Source of the DNA: Streptomyces diastaticus subsp. diastaticus
GTDB taxonomy: Bacteria > Actinomycetota > Actinomycetes > Streptomycetales > Streptomycetaceae
Reading direction: 5' to 3'
NCBI RefSeq assembly: GCF_011170125.1
Contig: NZ_BLLN01000005.1
Span: 186,001 to 250,000 of the forward strand
DNA length: 64,000 nucleotides
In this document: piece by piece, positions 39,001 to 47,921 of the stretch
Layout: each line of letters begins with the position of its first letter
Numbering within the stretch: the first letter of the stretch is position 1
Made by a program: the position numbers and the translations under genes
The notes under the pieces: model-generated
Seen by the model: only the letters and a program-made list of their open reading frames with translations
Told to the model about the DNA's origin: nothing
The model's database searches: none

Positions 39001-39612
39001 GCGGGCCAGCCGCTCCCGCACCTCGCGCACGTGGCGCGCGTACTCCGCGGGACCGGCGGCGGTCAGATCGTGGACCGGCACGTGGACCGGCGGCGGGTCC
39101 TCCAGGATCCGCTGCCGGCCGTGGTCGTCGACGTCGAGCCGGAGGGCCTCCTGGTGGGCGACGAGCGCCCGCCAGGCCGCCGCCAGCCGGGCCGGCTCCA
39201 CGGCCGGCGGGCGGAACTCCCGGTACAGCCGGCATCCAGCCGGGTCGGGGGTGAGGTCCGGATCGCTCCCCACCATGTACGCCTGCTGCACGGGAGTCAG
39301 CGGGAAGGGGCCGTGCCGGTCGCCGGGTCCGCCTCCCCCGTCGCGCACGTCGCCGGCCGGGGCCGCGGGCTCCTCCGACGGGGCGAGCCGCGCCACCCGG
39401 TCGATGAGGCGCCGGAGCGTCACCTGGCCGCCGAGCCACTCCAGCGGCACCGCGACACCCAGCCGGACCTGGAGTTCCAGGAGCATCCGGGCGGCGGCCA
39501 GGGACGCCAGTCCGTAGTCGCGCAAGGGCTTGTCCAGCGACGGTTCCGATCCTGTGGGCAGGGTGTCGGCGACGATCCGCAGCACTGTCTCTGCGACCTG
39601 GTCCTGATGCAT
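27004..39612 (-). CDS. lnmI: Hybrid NRPS / trans-AT PKS, upstream megasynthase (LnmI-like, about 4202 aa)
   Basis: Domain order by residue: N-terminal PCP (GLASL, Ser about 37), Cy1 (100-530; DGMVTD about 232), Cy2 (540-960; DLAVADGRS about 657), A (970-1465; FTSGSTGRPKG about 1113), PCP (Ser about 1530), FMN-type Ox (1620-1830), KS1 (1840-2260), ACP (about 2450), KS2 (2505-2935), KR (3335-3510), ACP (about 3645), KS3 (3705-4130). The A-domain pocket (FDLSVFD, FWNSAPT, GGATEATVW) is close to the cysteine code. Cy-Cy-A-PCP-Ox therefore predicts a thiazole from Cys. The N-terminal PCP has no A domain of its own and must be loaded in trans. KS1 keeps Cys (TSCSSS) but reads ECAATGA where active KSs have EAHGTGT, so it is probably non-elongating. 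The ATG at 39612 has AAGAAGGA upstream. KS3 is split from its DH-ACP-KR on the next protein. Layout closely resembles leinamycin LnmI as I recall it. Confidence 0.94.
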   Translation of the reverse strand: MHQDQVAETVLRIVADTLPTGSEPSLDKPLRDYGLASLAAARMLLELQVRLGVAVPLEWLGGQVTLRRLIDRVARLAPSEEPAAPAGDVRDGGGGPGDRHGPFPLTPVQQAYMVGSDPDLTPDPAGCRLYREFRPPAVEPARLAAAWRALVAHQEALRLDVDDHGRQRILEDPPPVHVPVHDLTAAGPAEYARHVREVRERLARPAGRPGAWPMHAVEMSLGPDETLVHLAIDGMVTDGHGLGVLLGQWWDRYEHPERPLPRVGVSLRETVLALHARRSTDAHRADLAHWHDRLAAMPPGPPITAERPEERPEGHPRRSLDAALTPAQWRSLKERAARLDITPTALVLTAFTEALAGYAGSGHLSLVLTTSDRVRLPRGTDRLAGPFTSTLLFLAAPSFDGSFDDAARAVHTELWKDLEHAGVSGVEALRELRTADGKTPDMPPVVFTSLLDSAAGGTEGLLAHLVRTGSRTAGVAIDHQMWEARGALHYHWDVADGLLAPGAADILFTALGNTLRDLASPDSAAQEARPLNELQKAYYVARFREPSAWDGCQVLFTYEVSGLDTGRLEDVWHAMTERYDVLRSHLSHDGELRVRRQAGPRRRIPVVECGGPGEHAAVRAALRERMAGRAFPLGRWPFTELCVVREESGRATVHCAIDLAVADGRSLHLLVRELMAGCVADGPWQPALPGGGPHITTAPAPSGEARAASAAYWRERFASMVPGPPTAGSPERRRTRRSGALPGWKRVRRAAERAELSCDAVLLSALTHALATRTDEDFAVAAVRWLPGSDALRPGEFTRLGWVTRGAAGLRPAERAAEIQRQFDEDDRRGAAADGLAELRKVVMRERAAADFGFPVVHTGLLELTGHTPPAAVRPGEWMTCTPDVSLDSICVEEDGELHYHWDSVDADFPPGDVEGMFAEYERALAGLVAELGGEPAGPAPEPGLDPRERELVLYTWNDTATVLPDERPAHHFFEDRARERPDAVAVVYPGGRTTYGELDRRANGIARKLRSLAVAPGTTVGVSMRRGPEMIAAVLGILKAGGAYLPVEPSLAPERAAGMFEDTRTRLLLTTSDTHRPPAPDGILTIEVDRDTEPSGTAPEPTAGADDVAYVIFTSGSTGRPKGVTVAHRSLRNLLNWAWRTFDLGPGDTGLMVTSLGFDLSVFDIFGLLGCGAALYVADERQQKDPAELLDVLLAEPVTFWNSAPTTLAQLMPLLPEPAAGSAGTDDLRLVFLSGDYTPLSLPDDLRAVFRSAELVSLGGATEATVWSNYHRVGEVDPEWRSIPYGRPIDNARYYILDGDRQPCPTGVEGDLYIGGDCLAVGYHGRPELTAERFLPDPFAGPPGRMYHTGDRAAFGPDGVITFLGRSDTQVKIRGFRVELGEIEHRLRGHPEVKDAVVLARPDAAGDRKVVAYVLPEGAAPPARALRSYAARALPDYMVPNHVVFLDTFPATSNGKLDRDALPWPPPGPADASAGAPATDPPARAEGARAPEARETPERLAQEIAEIAAGLLGAPVDPGRDLWDQGATSFTMVRISQALRRRHGVRIPVSALLDAPTAHGIAGRLSAELGGSAPADAPAPTPVYGSGPDGPRRTAPRAAAPTAPAGPPEAATALDHVDLLDPQALAAFKAARWNLRPDHPDEAVLPLAPASPPEAQYTSRASRRTFAGGPLTHEAFSGFLGLLRAARVDGRERRTYPSAGDTYAVQTYLHVRPDAVESVPAGLYYYDPLRHVLRLIDAHPAVDRTAHFVYNRPVFEAASFEVYLIGRTHGITPLYGPDGERFLSLEAGYLGQVLMAAQETTGVGMCPVGGIAFDPVREGLRLDDSHRFLQSFLCGPLADTPRATPAAGVSVIGVSGHYPGAASLDAFWDNLSQGRTGVGPAPAGRADAVGATPGGYLGDIDAFDHELFRLSPNEARTLDPQLRLLLRGVWECLEDAGHTARSLREAAARTGVFVAAMWNDHQHVGADLWERTGQAEISGVASDIPNRISHLFGFRGPSIAVNTSCSSSLTALHLAAESLRRGECDAAVVGAVNVVAHPYHTAVLRGLGLVAPDGVKGAFDAVTSGWSPGEGAGVLLLRRAEDARRDGDHVHGVIEGTWADFAGSSERFGAPDVLLLKDSMARALERARLRPDAISYVECAATGAALSDAAEIEALGELFRGRTRQAVPVGTLKPVIGHLESASAMAQLTKTLLQMRHRCLAPTPMAEQRSPLVAWEDLPVRVVDRRVPWTPPAPGEPLRALVNAVGATGSVAHAVVRSPLAGDLAAPDGRAPDGPPVVLLSAPDPGRLRETARRLRDHLEVCAAQGTVPSPASVAYTLQTGRVHHEHRLALRCEDTDALRQGLDAWLERHERPAPDDTRVARWLAGEEVDWAALWTRPARRTPLPTGLFADRQRAAPTSGAAPHPAPRGDEPEAVERIARRLVRLYAEVSGTPADRLDPGELLERYGLTSYLVARLNVRVQEEFPRAPATLFFEQRTLRGAAERLAALPGAAPVPAEAPTPPERRAATDVAVIGLGGRYPGAAGPREFWERLAAGEHRVSRLPGGRRTGHPQEHLMRGGFLDEVDRFDPLLFGIAPNDADLMDPQERLFLEVVREALEDAGYPRERLRRAHDARVGVYVGSMHNEYPYLGVERTLAGRPVATGGTPAGIANRVSYYLDAHGPSMTVDSMCSSSLTALHLAVESLRRGECRVALAGGVNLSLHPNKFVQQQAMGMTSADHRCRGFGAGGDGFAPAEGAGAVLLKPLHRAVADGDRILGVIKGTAVGHGGRTNGYTVPDPAAQARVVADALRAADAAPGSIDYVEAHGTGTALGDPVEIAGLDLVYGELPPGSVPIGTVKSNIGHPEAAAGIAGLTKVLLQMEHGRFVPSLHAEELNPRIDWASTPFRVQRETAPWPRPAGRPRRAGVSSFGAGGSNAHAVVEEYVPARAVRETEPERARPEPVVFSARTEEALALLVERTARWLRARQDEEPGVTLADVAYTSQVGREPLRERLAVVVSSLPELADRLAAFAAGRRDGVLRGRAEGPTARDTSERERDPRGRTAEEIARAWVDGAAWDWEAWHTAPRGIVPLPAYPYARRRCWPPDAEPYARGEAGPGTGAEGPAALTPPADTTGSGGSGVPPLVTRVWEEGGTSAAPARAEEDGTVIVLVSAATEALGRETSAALGAGRTLLLRAGGETDGQTTAFHDPAGAVRAVAGLRDVRGVLDLADIDRSEDGPGPWQARLALLQEVVRTTTGRLRLLLVTQGLQDLPGAPVSMAGARLAAFVRMLGAERPGISATHLDTAVPTPGRIVAEWHAADPAAEVCHRGTARLVARPVPLRDAVADPGPAPFTTDPDRVYLVTGGTRGLGSLVARHLAGRGARRIALTSRSGLPDRADWDSPELTSAQREAVRTVRALEHQGARVAVYAGPLTDRPALAAFLDEVRSGLGSLGGVVHCAGTATRGPAPFADKGLEDIRAVMEPKAEGLETLVGLCEEDRPSFFVVFSSVSSALPGLAAGMSDYAAANAYADSVVRHQARLGRTWFRAVQWPVWENGSAGPAARAACAREGIGTLTDAEGLALLERVATVPGPAVVMAAPQLTGRTPVAPRTESAGREATGTEARTGKARGTVKVPDWLAGLFETVVGVPRGELDPAASFHDLGIGSVMLAELVVGIEKTTGRPLEPTALLEHSTLERLATYLSDRFGPVPDGEPLPGPAAPSPGTSAGSGGGTAERIAVIGMACRFPGAADIEGYWKLLTSGTSAVGDVPPGRWDTARLYRPEPEPGRSVSRWGGFVEGLEDFDAGWFGMSQEEATCLDPAVRLFLEGVATALRDAGYRDEELAGRAVGVFAGARMSGYRRRAGARGGSAQLGGDQNFIAAWAAHHYDLRGPAMVVDSACSSGLVGVGLACRSLLEGESELALAGAVEVLLDEEPYLEFSAAGALSPSGRCRTFDERADGFVPGEGCGVLLLKRLDAALRDGDRVHAVIEAVAVNNDGRTMGLTTPNPEAQSAVVRGALAKAGLRATDIGMIEAHGTATVIGDPIELRALSDVFRETTDRTGFCAIGSVKSNVGHLLSAAGIAGLIKTVLAVEHGTIPPTVGCERPNPRLRLDSSPFRVQRAPSPWRPEGRRLAGVSAFGLGGTNAHAIVAEPDPAWRETYHQERRALPPPEFRRGRYWLRRAPEPAVEDPAPSPVASLLRLSFTDGGGTAEQTMRRGTRS

Positions 39613-39673
39613 CGCGTCCTTCTTCACGGCCCAACGGGCGGGAGGGGCGGGGCGGGGTCGGATCGGTCCGGTC

Positions 39674-40867
39674 TCAGGCCGGAGCGGGGTGCCGGTCGAG
39701 GAAGGCGGCCATGCGGTCCAGCAGCCCGGGGGCCCCGCGGAAGAGCGAGACGTGGTCCCCGTGCGGGCGGATCCAGGTGTCCGCCCGGTCCAGGCGCCGG
39801 GCCACCAGCAGGGAGCCCTCCGGGTGGGCCGTGCTGTCGTCCTCACTCGTCACGACCAGCACCGGTGCGGTCACCGAGGAGAGGTGGGGACGCAGATCGG
39901 TGCCCATGACCGCGCCGTTCAGCGCGCAGTAGCGGGAGAACAGCTCGACGGTGGCGTACGGATGGAGCACCAGGTGGGCGAGGTCGGCGGGGACACCACC
40001 GCTGATCGCCCGGCACAGCGTGCCGTGGATGGCCCCGGCCGGGGCCCGCCCGTCGGTCACCATCGCCATCAGGGCCTGGAGGTTGCGTTGGTGCTCGGTC
40101 TTGGGGCTCTCCGGCCCCAGCTCGAAATCGCCGTGCCACAGGCTGAGCGACACCACCCGTTCGGGGTGCAGCGCCGCCGCCACCACCGCGAGCACCGCGC
40201 CACCGCACAGGCCCATCACGTGGGCTCGGGCCATTCCGGCGCTGTCCATGGCCGTCACCAGGTCGGTGCTCTGCTCCGCCAGGCCGTACGCCGTGGCCGC
40301 CGAGGCTTCCGGCGGGCCGGACAGTCCCCTGCTCTCCCACGTCACCACGTGGTGGGTGGGGGCCAGCGCCCGGATCCACCACTCGGCGAGACGCGCCGGC
40401 ATCCCGGGAGCGGAGGCCAGCACGACCGCCGGGCTGCCGGGGCGGCCCGCGGTGTGCACGCGCAGCGGTGTCCCGTCCGGTGTCTCGACGGTGCGCCGGG
40501 TTGCGAAGCGGTCGAAGTCTCCGGCCGCCGCGGCGTCCACGATCCGGTCGACCACCGCGGGGTCGTCCAGCTCCGCGCACGGCTCGCCGTGCGCGGGACC
40601 GGTCAGGCCGAGCCGCTCGCCGATGATCCGCGGGAACGTCCCCGGCTCCTGGCCGGGCACCGTGCCACGGAGGTCGAGGGCGGGCAGGGCGAGCCGCCTC
40701 GTGATCCTCTCCACCAGTTCGGCCGACGCCCCGGCCCGGGCGTCACGGGAGACGGCCACGGGCGCGGGCAGGACCTCCAGCAGCGGACGCAGGGACAGCG
40801 CCGCCCGGGCGAGCCGGGCCACCGGCTCGCCCGGGGCGCCGGTCCCCTCAGCGGACCGGGAAGGCAT
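39674..40867 (-). CDS. SyrC-like aminoacyl transferase (alpha/beta-hydrolase fold, Cys nucleophile)
   Basis: A 397-aa alpha/beta-hydrolase-fold protein. The nucleophile elbow is GLCGG with Cys at about residue 221 where hydrolases have Ser. The acid lies in TSEDDST and the His in PHGDHVSLF near the C-terminus. A Cys in this position is the mark of SyrC and CmaE, which move a halogenated aminoacyl group from the PCP of one protein to the PCP of another. The gene overlaps the halogenase gene by 20 bp and ends 61 bp before the NRPS/PKS whose first domain is an orphan PCP. The predicted reaction is transfer of the chlorinated starter from the A-PCP protein to that PCP. The first 100 residues are less conserved, as in SyrC-like proteins. 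Confidence 0.85.
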   Translation of the reverse strand: MPSRSAEGTGAPGEPVARLARAALSLRPLLEVLPAPVAVSRDARAGASAELVERITRRLALPALDLRGTVPGQEPGTFPRIIGERLGLTGPAHGEPCAELDDPAVVDRIVDAAAAGDFDRFATRRTVETPDGTPLRVHTAGRPGSPAVVLASAPGMPARLAEWWIRALAPTHHVVTWESRGLSGPPEASAATAYGLAEQSTDLVTAMDSAGMARAHVMGLCGGAVLAVVAAALHPERVVSLSLWHGDFELGPESPKTEHQRNLQALMAMVTDGRAPAGAIHGTLCRAISGGVPADLAHLVLHPYATVELFSRYCALNGAVMGTDLRPHLSSVTAPVLVVTSEDDSTAHPEGSLLVARRLDRADTWIRPHGDHVSLFRGAPGLLDRMAAFLDRHPAPA

Positions 40868-41794
40868 GGCCCCGCGTGGTGCGGTCGGTGAGCCGGTTGT
40901 GCCCGTAGGCGTCCTGGCCCGCGACGAGGACGGCGCCGTACCGCTCCAGCGAGACGGAGCCGCCGTACTCCTCGATGACCTCCGTGTCCGGGTACACGCG
41001 GACCGAGGTGGGCACGTACCGCGAAGCGAAGCCCATGCGCATCCGGTCGCTCTTCCCGTCGTGCGGGTGGGACGCGTGCATCAGCGTGGACCAGAACATG
41101 ATCGCCTCACCGGGCTGCATCACCATGGAGACCGCCCGGGACTCGTCGGGGACGAAGTCGGGGTCCTTCTGCAGTTCCCGGTAGTCGTAGCCGAAGAACC
41201 CGCGCCGGACGCCCTGCTTGCTCTCGTGGTTGATGCGGTCGGGCGCGTAGTGCATCCGCTTGGTCTCGTCGTAGTTCATCTGCTGGTGGGTCCCGGGGAT
41301 GAACTGCAGGCACCCGTTCTCGACGGTGGCCTCGGTGAACGCCGTCCACACCGTGATCGTCCCGCCGAACTCCTCGTGCTCGTCGGGCCAGCGGATCTGC
41401 GGGGTGCCGGAGGCGTTGGCGAAGGTGTCGGCCTGGTGCCAGTCGGTCCCCTCGTCCCCGGGGTACTTGGGGAAGAACTCGGTGCGCCAGCACAGGGCGT
41501 CTGGGCCCAGCACGCTGACGACCCGGTCGACGACCCGCTGGTGGCAGACGTGGTCGGCCAGGAAGGGCGAGTCGAGGTGCCGGTCGTAGTTGGAGATGTT
41601 GGTGTTGCCGGACGCGGCGCCCTTCTCCCCGTACACCGCCATGGAGCGGTCCATGAGTTCCAGGCGCTCACGCCGCCAGCGGTCCCGCATCTCCTGCGGC
41701 TCGTAGACCTTGAACGGCCCGAAGTAGCCGTTGGCCCGGAAGCTCTGCAACTCCTCGGGGGACAGTGCGTGGACGCGGTTCTCTCCGGAAACGG

Positions 41795-41798
<4 letters not shown>
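40848..41798 (-). CDS. SyrB2-like non-heme Fe(II)/2-oxoglutarate aliphatic halogenase
   Basis: A 316-aa protein of the phytanoyl-CoA dioxygenase superfamily that resembles SyrB2 over its whole length as I recall that sequence. The key motif is [12 protein letters not shown]: His121-Gln-Ala123. In hydroxylases the third residue is the carboxylate ligand Asp/Glu. Ala there opens the iron site for chloride and defines the halogenases. The second His is H241 (TLMHASHPH) and the 2-oxoglutarate-binding Arg region is MRMGFASRY. SyrB2 chlorinates the gamma-methyl of Thr bound to SyrB1. Start GTG overlaps the stop of the A-PCP gene (GTGA). The substrate is therefore expected to be the aminoacyl group on that PCP. 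Confidence 0.93.
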
Positions 41799-43662
<1,864 letters not shown>

Positions 43663-43666
<4 letters not shown>

Positions 43667-44670
43667 GACGCCTCGCCCTCGCCACCGGTGACCACCGTCT
43701 CGTCCACCTGGTCGCCGGTGGCGTACAGGCCCCAGTGGTGCGGGGTGAGCGCGGTGTCCAGGTAGCTGCCCTGGGTGAACATCCGGGCCCAGGTGACACC
43801 GCCCTTCTCGGGGGCGCGCTCACGGAAGAAGATGTCCCGCACGCTCTCGTTCTGCACGTGCAGTTGCAGCAGCCGTTGGTAGGTGCTGAGCGACTTCATG
43901 TGGATCAGCCAGTGGATGCGGTCCATCGGTCCGAAGGCTTCCTCGTAGAGGAGGACCGTGGCCTCCCCCGCCAGATTGTCGTTGATGGCCTCCGCCGCCT
44001 CACGCGCGAACTGGCGCGCCTCGGACCTGAAGTCGTAGAGGATCTCGGCCGTGCGGTGGATCAGGATGCCGGCGTTGCCCGAGTGCAGCAGCAGTTCGTC
44101 GGGTTGCGTGGTCTGGTGACGGGCGGGGGGCAGCGTCACCTCGGTGCCCTGCCGCCGGTAGACCTCGCTCTGCCGCTCCGTCTCGCCGTCCACGTGGGTG
44201 CCGTACATCCCCCAGAACTGAGGGAGCAGCACCGTCTCCCGGAGCGTGCCGTCGAGGACCATCCGGGCCCAGCCACCGCCGCCCTTCTCCTCCGGGACCC
44301 ACTCCCGGCCGAACAGGGCCCGGTAGTCCTCGTCCCGGCTGCCCATCCGGACCATGGTCTCGTAGTGGTCCATGGACTTGAGGTGGATCAGCCAGTGGAT
44401 GAGGTCCTTCGTGCCGAAGGTCTCCTCGTACACGAAGACCCCGGCGACTTCCTGGTACCTGGTGTTGATGTACTCGGCGAGCTCGCGAGCGAAGCGACGC
44501 GACTCGGAGTGGAACTCGCCGCGCACCTGGACGGTCCGCTCCACGATCATTCCGCTGTTCGCCGAGTGGAGCATCTTTTCCGCTCCCACCGACGTCTGGC
44601 GCTGAGCCGGAGTGAGGACCAGGTCCGACTCTCCGTCTGTTTCCGCTCCAGAACTCTTCTCCGTGCTCAC
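43663..44670 (-). CDS. Internally duplicated protein of unknown function (DUF6039-like), copy 1
   Basis: About 335 aa, soluble, made of two homologous halves of about 150 aa. Each half has the pattern HSxNxGxxxxRT, then a FxSExRxFARExxExIN helix, EExFGxxDxxHWLIHxKS and a Wx-RM(V/F) segment before a short C-terminal strand. I recall the family as DUF6039, but that label needs a profile search. The chosen GTG at 44670 has AGGGGG upstream; an in-frame upstream extension to 44781 would run into the promoter. It heads the long operon that encodes the starter cassette and the megasynthases. A paralogue is encoded at 49148-50026. The function is unknown; the repeated HWLIH motif might form a ligand or metal site. 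Confidence 0.75.
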
Positions 44671-44759
44671 AGAACCCCCTGCCCGAACAAGCGAAAGATC
44701 ACAGGTCGCATTTCTCGAACATTTCCCCGCGAGGCTATTCAAGGGAATAGGGGGAGGCT

Positions 44760-44773
44760 GCTCATTATTGTGC
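44760..44773 (-). promoter_or_regulatory. Cluster operator copy 2 (GCTCA-TTAT-TGTGC) with promoter for the main biosynthetic operon
   Basis: It lies in the 130-bp gap between the AT-ER gene and the DUF6039-like gene. TAGCCT (44737-44732, minus strand) follows after 22 nt and would place the transcript start about 55 nt before the GTG at 44670. This promoter would drive the starter cassette and both megasynthase genes. Confidence 0.6.
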
Positions 44774-44800
44774 ACGGACAATGCGCCGGGCTTTGGGAAT

Positions 44801-47095
44801 TCACGGTTCCGGGTGGCCGGCCAGCGTGTGCAGGCGGTCGGTCAGCACACCGGCCGCCCCGGTCATCAGCAGGCCGGCCACCACCTCCACGTGGCGCCGA
44901 CGCCAGTCGGCCAGCTCCGTGCCGGCGACCAGGCGGTTGAACGCGCCCATCGCCGGGCCGCAGTGGATCTGGTAGTTGACGCGCTCCTCCGGGACGCCCC
45001 TGAGGGCCACCCTGGTGGAGTGCACGAAGTACCAGCGGAAGACCAGCGCCATCCGGTACCGCGGGTTCGCCTCGGCGCGCGCCAGTTCCTCCGGGCGCTT
45101 GGCAGCGAGGTGGCGCTCGGTCTCCCGCCAGACCTCCGCCAGCGAACGGCCGAAGCACTGCTCCTCCAGCGACCGCCGGGTGGCCTCGTCCAGCTCCTCG
45201 AGCGAGCCGTGCCGCTGGTAGAGCTGGTGGAGCTTGTTGGCCCGCGCCGCGAACAGCGTTCCCTTGCGCACCACCTGGACCCGCGCGCCCAGTTCGAACA
45301 TGTCGCCCGCCGGCGCGTACGCGGTGTCCTGCACACCGATCCGGGCCAGCAGGTCCTTCACCTCGTCCGAGGTCCCGGCCTGAGGGGAGCACTGGTTCAC
45401 CGAGCCGGTCAGCACGAAGTCGGCGCCCATCAGGAACGCCGCCGCCACCGCCTCGGGCGTGCCCAGCCCGCCCGCGGCCCCCACCCGGATACGCCATGGG
45501 CGGCCGTGGACCGCCGGCGCGGTCTCCCGCAGCCGGGCGATCGTCGGGAAGAGGGTGAGTGCGCCCGCGCCGTCGGTGTGCCCGCCGGAGTCCGCCTCCA
45601 CACAGAGGTCGCCGCTGACCGGCAGTTCCCGCGCGAGGGCGGCCTCCTCGGCGGTGAGGCCGCCACCGGCCACGAGCCGGTCCAGGAGCGCGCCGGGAGC
45701 GGGAGCGGCGAACGCCTCGGCCATCTCCGGGCGGGAGACCTTCGCCACCACGTGGCGCCCGGCCACCGCCCGGCCCTGGCGGTCCCGGTGGGAGCCGCTG
45801 AACCGCACGCGCACCAGCGCGGGTGTGATCCGGGTGAAGCCGGCCGCCTCCACGCGGCGCACCCCGTGCCGCAGGAGGAGGTCGGCCACCGCCTCCTCAC
45901 GGGCCGGATCGTCCGGCGTGTGCAGCAGGTTGACTCCGTACGGCCGGTCCGGGCCGGACTCGCGGGCCAGCAGGCCGAGCGCCGCGTCGATCTCCTCCGT
46001 GGGCAGCCCGCCCGAGCCGAAGAAGCCGAGCAGGCCCGCTCTGCCCATGCGCAGCACGAGGTCGGTCGAGGAGACGCCCTGGTACATGGAACCGGCGAGG
46101 TAGGCGTGGCGCAGGCCGTGGTCACGGCGGAACTCCTCGCTTCCCAGGTCCTCGGCGCAGAAGCGCGGAAGCCCCTGGTCCCGCCGCCCCGCCGGTTCCC
46201 GGGCCGGCCGCGGCGGCCTGCGCTCCGCGGCGCGGGCGGGCGGCGCCGCCTCGTACTGGCGGCGGGCCGTGTGCCACAGGTCGGTGAGGACGTTCCCGGG
46301 TCCCTGCTCCGTCACGTCGGTCGCCCCGAGGTCCAGCAGGTGACGCATGGAGGGCTCCCATCGGACCGGCTCGGCGATCTGCCGGACGAGTGTGCCCGCG
46401 ACATCGGACCCGTACGGCCGGGCTGTCGCGTTGGCGATGACCGGCGTGTCCGGCTCCCGGAGGCGGAAACGGGCCAGGAACTCCGCGAAGTCCGCCGCGG
46501 CGTCACGCATGTGGCGGGAGTGGAACGGGGCGCTGACGCGCAGCGGCACGCTCCTGGCGAGGCCCTCCTCCTTCAGCCGGGCCGCCACCTCGTCGAGCGC
46601 CTCCCGCGGGCCCGCGAGCACGACCTGCGTCGCGGAGTTGTGGTTGGCGATGTCCACGGCCGCGGCCCCGTGGCGCTCCAGCGCCTTCGCCACCTCCGCG
46701 AGCGGGAGCCCCAGCACCGCGAGCATCGAGCCCGGGGCGGCGCGGGCCATCAGTTCCCCTCGGTGCCGGGTGAGCCGTACACCGGTCTCGAAGTCGAAGC
46801 AGCCGGCCGTGAACAGCGCGGCGTACTCCCCCAGGCTGTGTCCGGCCAGCACGCCGGGCGGGGGTGCGCCGTCCTCCCGGGCGGCCAGGGCGGTGAGGGC
46901 CTCCACCACGAACAACGCGGGCTGGACGTGCCTCGTGTCGCGCAGGAGCCCGCCGGAGTCGTGGAGGCACAGTTCCCCGACCGCCAGGCCGAGGATCTCG
47001 TCCGCCGCCGCCACGTGGTCGGGGAATCGTTTCAGGACGTCGGCGCCCATGCCGGGGCGGTGCGATCCTTGTCCGGGAAAGAGCCAGGCGTGCAC
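44801..47095 (-). CDS. lnmG: Trans-acting acyltransferase / enoyl reductase fusion (LnmG-like)
   Basis: A 764-aa protein. Residues 1-285 are a malonyl-CoA:ACP acyltransferase (FPGQGS, GHSLGEY with Ser about 87, APFHSRHM). Residues 320-764 are an FMN-dependent PfaD-type enoyl reductase (GFFGSGGL, GAAGGLGTPEAV, FVLTGSVNQ, ANKLHQLYQR). The megasynthases have no AT domain, so this protein must load all extender units. The ER half may reduce a double bond in trans or be silent, as is uncertain for many AT-ER fusions. GTG at 47095 with AGGGGG upstream, almost the same leader as the DUF6039-like gene at 44670. It follows the free-standing ECH gene after 19 bp. Confidence 0.94.
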   Translation of the reverse strand: MHAWLFPGQGSHRPGMGADVLKRFPDHVAAADEILGLAVGELCLHDSGGLLRDTRHVQPALFVVEALTALAAREDGAPPPGVLAGHSLGEYAALFTAGCFDFETGVRLTRHRGELMARAAPGSMLAVLGLPLAEVAKALERHGAAAVDIANHNSATQVVLAGPREALDEVAARLKEEGLARSVPLRVSAPFHSRHMRDAAADFAEFLARFRLREPDTPVIANATARPYGSDVAGTLVRQIAEPVRWEPSMRHLLDLGATDVTEQGPGNVLTDLWHTARRQYEAAPPARAAERRPPRPAREPAGRRDQGLPRFCAEDLGSEEFRRDHGLRHAYLAGSMYQGVSSTDLVLRMGRAGLLGFFGSGGLPTEEIDAALGLLARESGPDRPYGVNLLHTPDDPAREEAVADLLLRHGVRRVEAAGFTRITPALVRVRFSGSHRDRQGRAVAGRHVVAKVSRPEMAEAFAAPAPGALLDRLVAGGGLTAEEAALARELPVSGDLCVEADSGGHTDGAGALTLFPTIARLRETAPAVHGRPWRIRVGAAGGLGTPEAVAAAFLMGADFVLTGSVNQCSPQAGTSDEVKDLLARIGVQDTAYAPAGDMFELGARVQVVRKGTLFAARANKLHQLYQRHGSLEELDEATRRSLEEQCFGRSLAEVWRETERHLAAKRPEELARAEANPRYRMALVFRWYFVHSTRVALRGVPEERVNYQIHCGPAMGAFNRLVAGTELADWRRRHVEVVAGLLMTGAAGVLTDRLHTLAGHPEP

Positions 47096-47114
47096 CGAAC
47101 CCCCTAGGCGTCCG

Positions 47115-47921
47115 TCATGGAAGATCCGTCGAAAACCTCACCGCCGCCTGTCCGGACGCGAACTCCGTGATCCGTCGGCGGACCGCGTCCGAGGACATCA
47201 GGCGGGAGAACTCACCGACCGCGAGGTCCTGCGTGGCGCCGTCGACGATCCACAGACGGCGCAGATACCGCTTGAGATCACCGACGACGGTCCCGTCGAA
47301 CCGCGAGGCCCGGAACAGCAGCCGGCGCAGGAAGGGCCACGCGTCCTCGGTGACCTCGTCCACCAGCCGGCAGCGCTCGGCCTCGGCCGCCCCCACCGGC
47401 AGGGTGCTCAGCGCCATCGTGTGGGCACGCTGGAACCCGACGCGGCGCACGAGGAAGGGGAGGACCGAGCAGGGCATGAGCCCCCACAGCGCCTCCGGGA
47501 GGCTGAACTGGCTCCGTGCGGTGGCGAGGACGAAGTCGCTCGCGGCCACCAGCCCGACGCCGCCGCCGACCACCTGGCCGTCGACCCGTGCCACCACGAT
47601 CCGCCCCACCGAGGTCAGTCGTTCGAGCAGGTCGTAGTAGGCGGTGCCCCCCTGGTCCGCGTCCGCGGTGCCGGGGCCCACCGCGTCGTACAGGTCCATG
47701 CCGCTGCAGAAGGTGCCGCCCTCGGCCTCCAGCACCACCAGGCGGCAGTCCTCGAGACGTTCGGCCAGGTCGAGGGCGGCGTCCAGTTCGGCGAGGAGGA
47801 CGGGCGTGATGCTGTTCTGCCGCTCGGGCCGGGTGAGCCTGACGGTGAGCATCCCCCGGTCGTAGGCGAGGCTCAGCGTCCGGTGGGCCGTCGGCCCGGC
47901 GCCGTCGAGGGTCAGGTCCAT
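47115..47921 (-). CDS. Free-standing enoyl-CoA hydratase-like dehydratase (ECH1, PksH/LnmF type)
   Basis: A 268-aa crotonase-family protein. The oxyanion-hole segments are FCSGMDLYDAV and VDGQVVGGGVGLVAASD, and the pattern FSLPEALWGLMPCSVLPFLVRRVGF is characteristic of the PksH-type ECH1. These dehydrate the HMG-like ACP intermediate after the HMG synthase. A partner ECH2 decarboxylase is embedded in the large PKS. ATG at 47921 has GGAGG five bases upstream and overlaps the HMG-synthase 2 gene by 10 bp, so the two are coupled. It is the only free-standing ECH in the window and may serve both beta-branch points. Confidence 0.92.
   Translation of the reverse strand: MDLTLDGAGPTAHRTLSLAYDRGMLTVRLTRPERQNSITPVLLAELDAALDLAERLEDCRLVVLEAEGGTFCSGMDLYDAVGPGTADADQGGTAYYDLLERLTSVGRIVVARVDGQVVGGGVGLVAASDFVLATARSQFSLPEALWGLMPCSVLPFLVRRVGFQRAHTMALSTLPVGAAEAERCRLVDEVTEDAWPFLRRLLFRASRFDGTVVGDLKRYLRRLWIVDGATQDLAVGEFSRLMSSDAVRRRITEFASGQAAVRFSTDLP

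Noticed and set aside
39674..40867. Assignment of the alpha/beta-hydrolase as a type II thioesterase
   Set aside because: The nucleophile is Cys and the protein is about 150 aa longer than TEII. A true TEII is present at 2626-3375.
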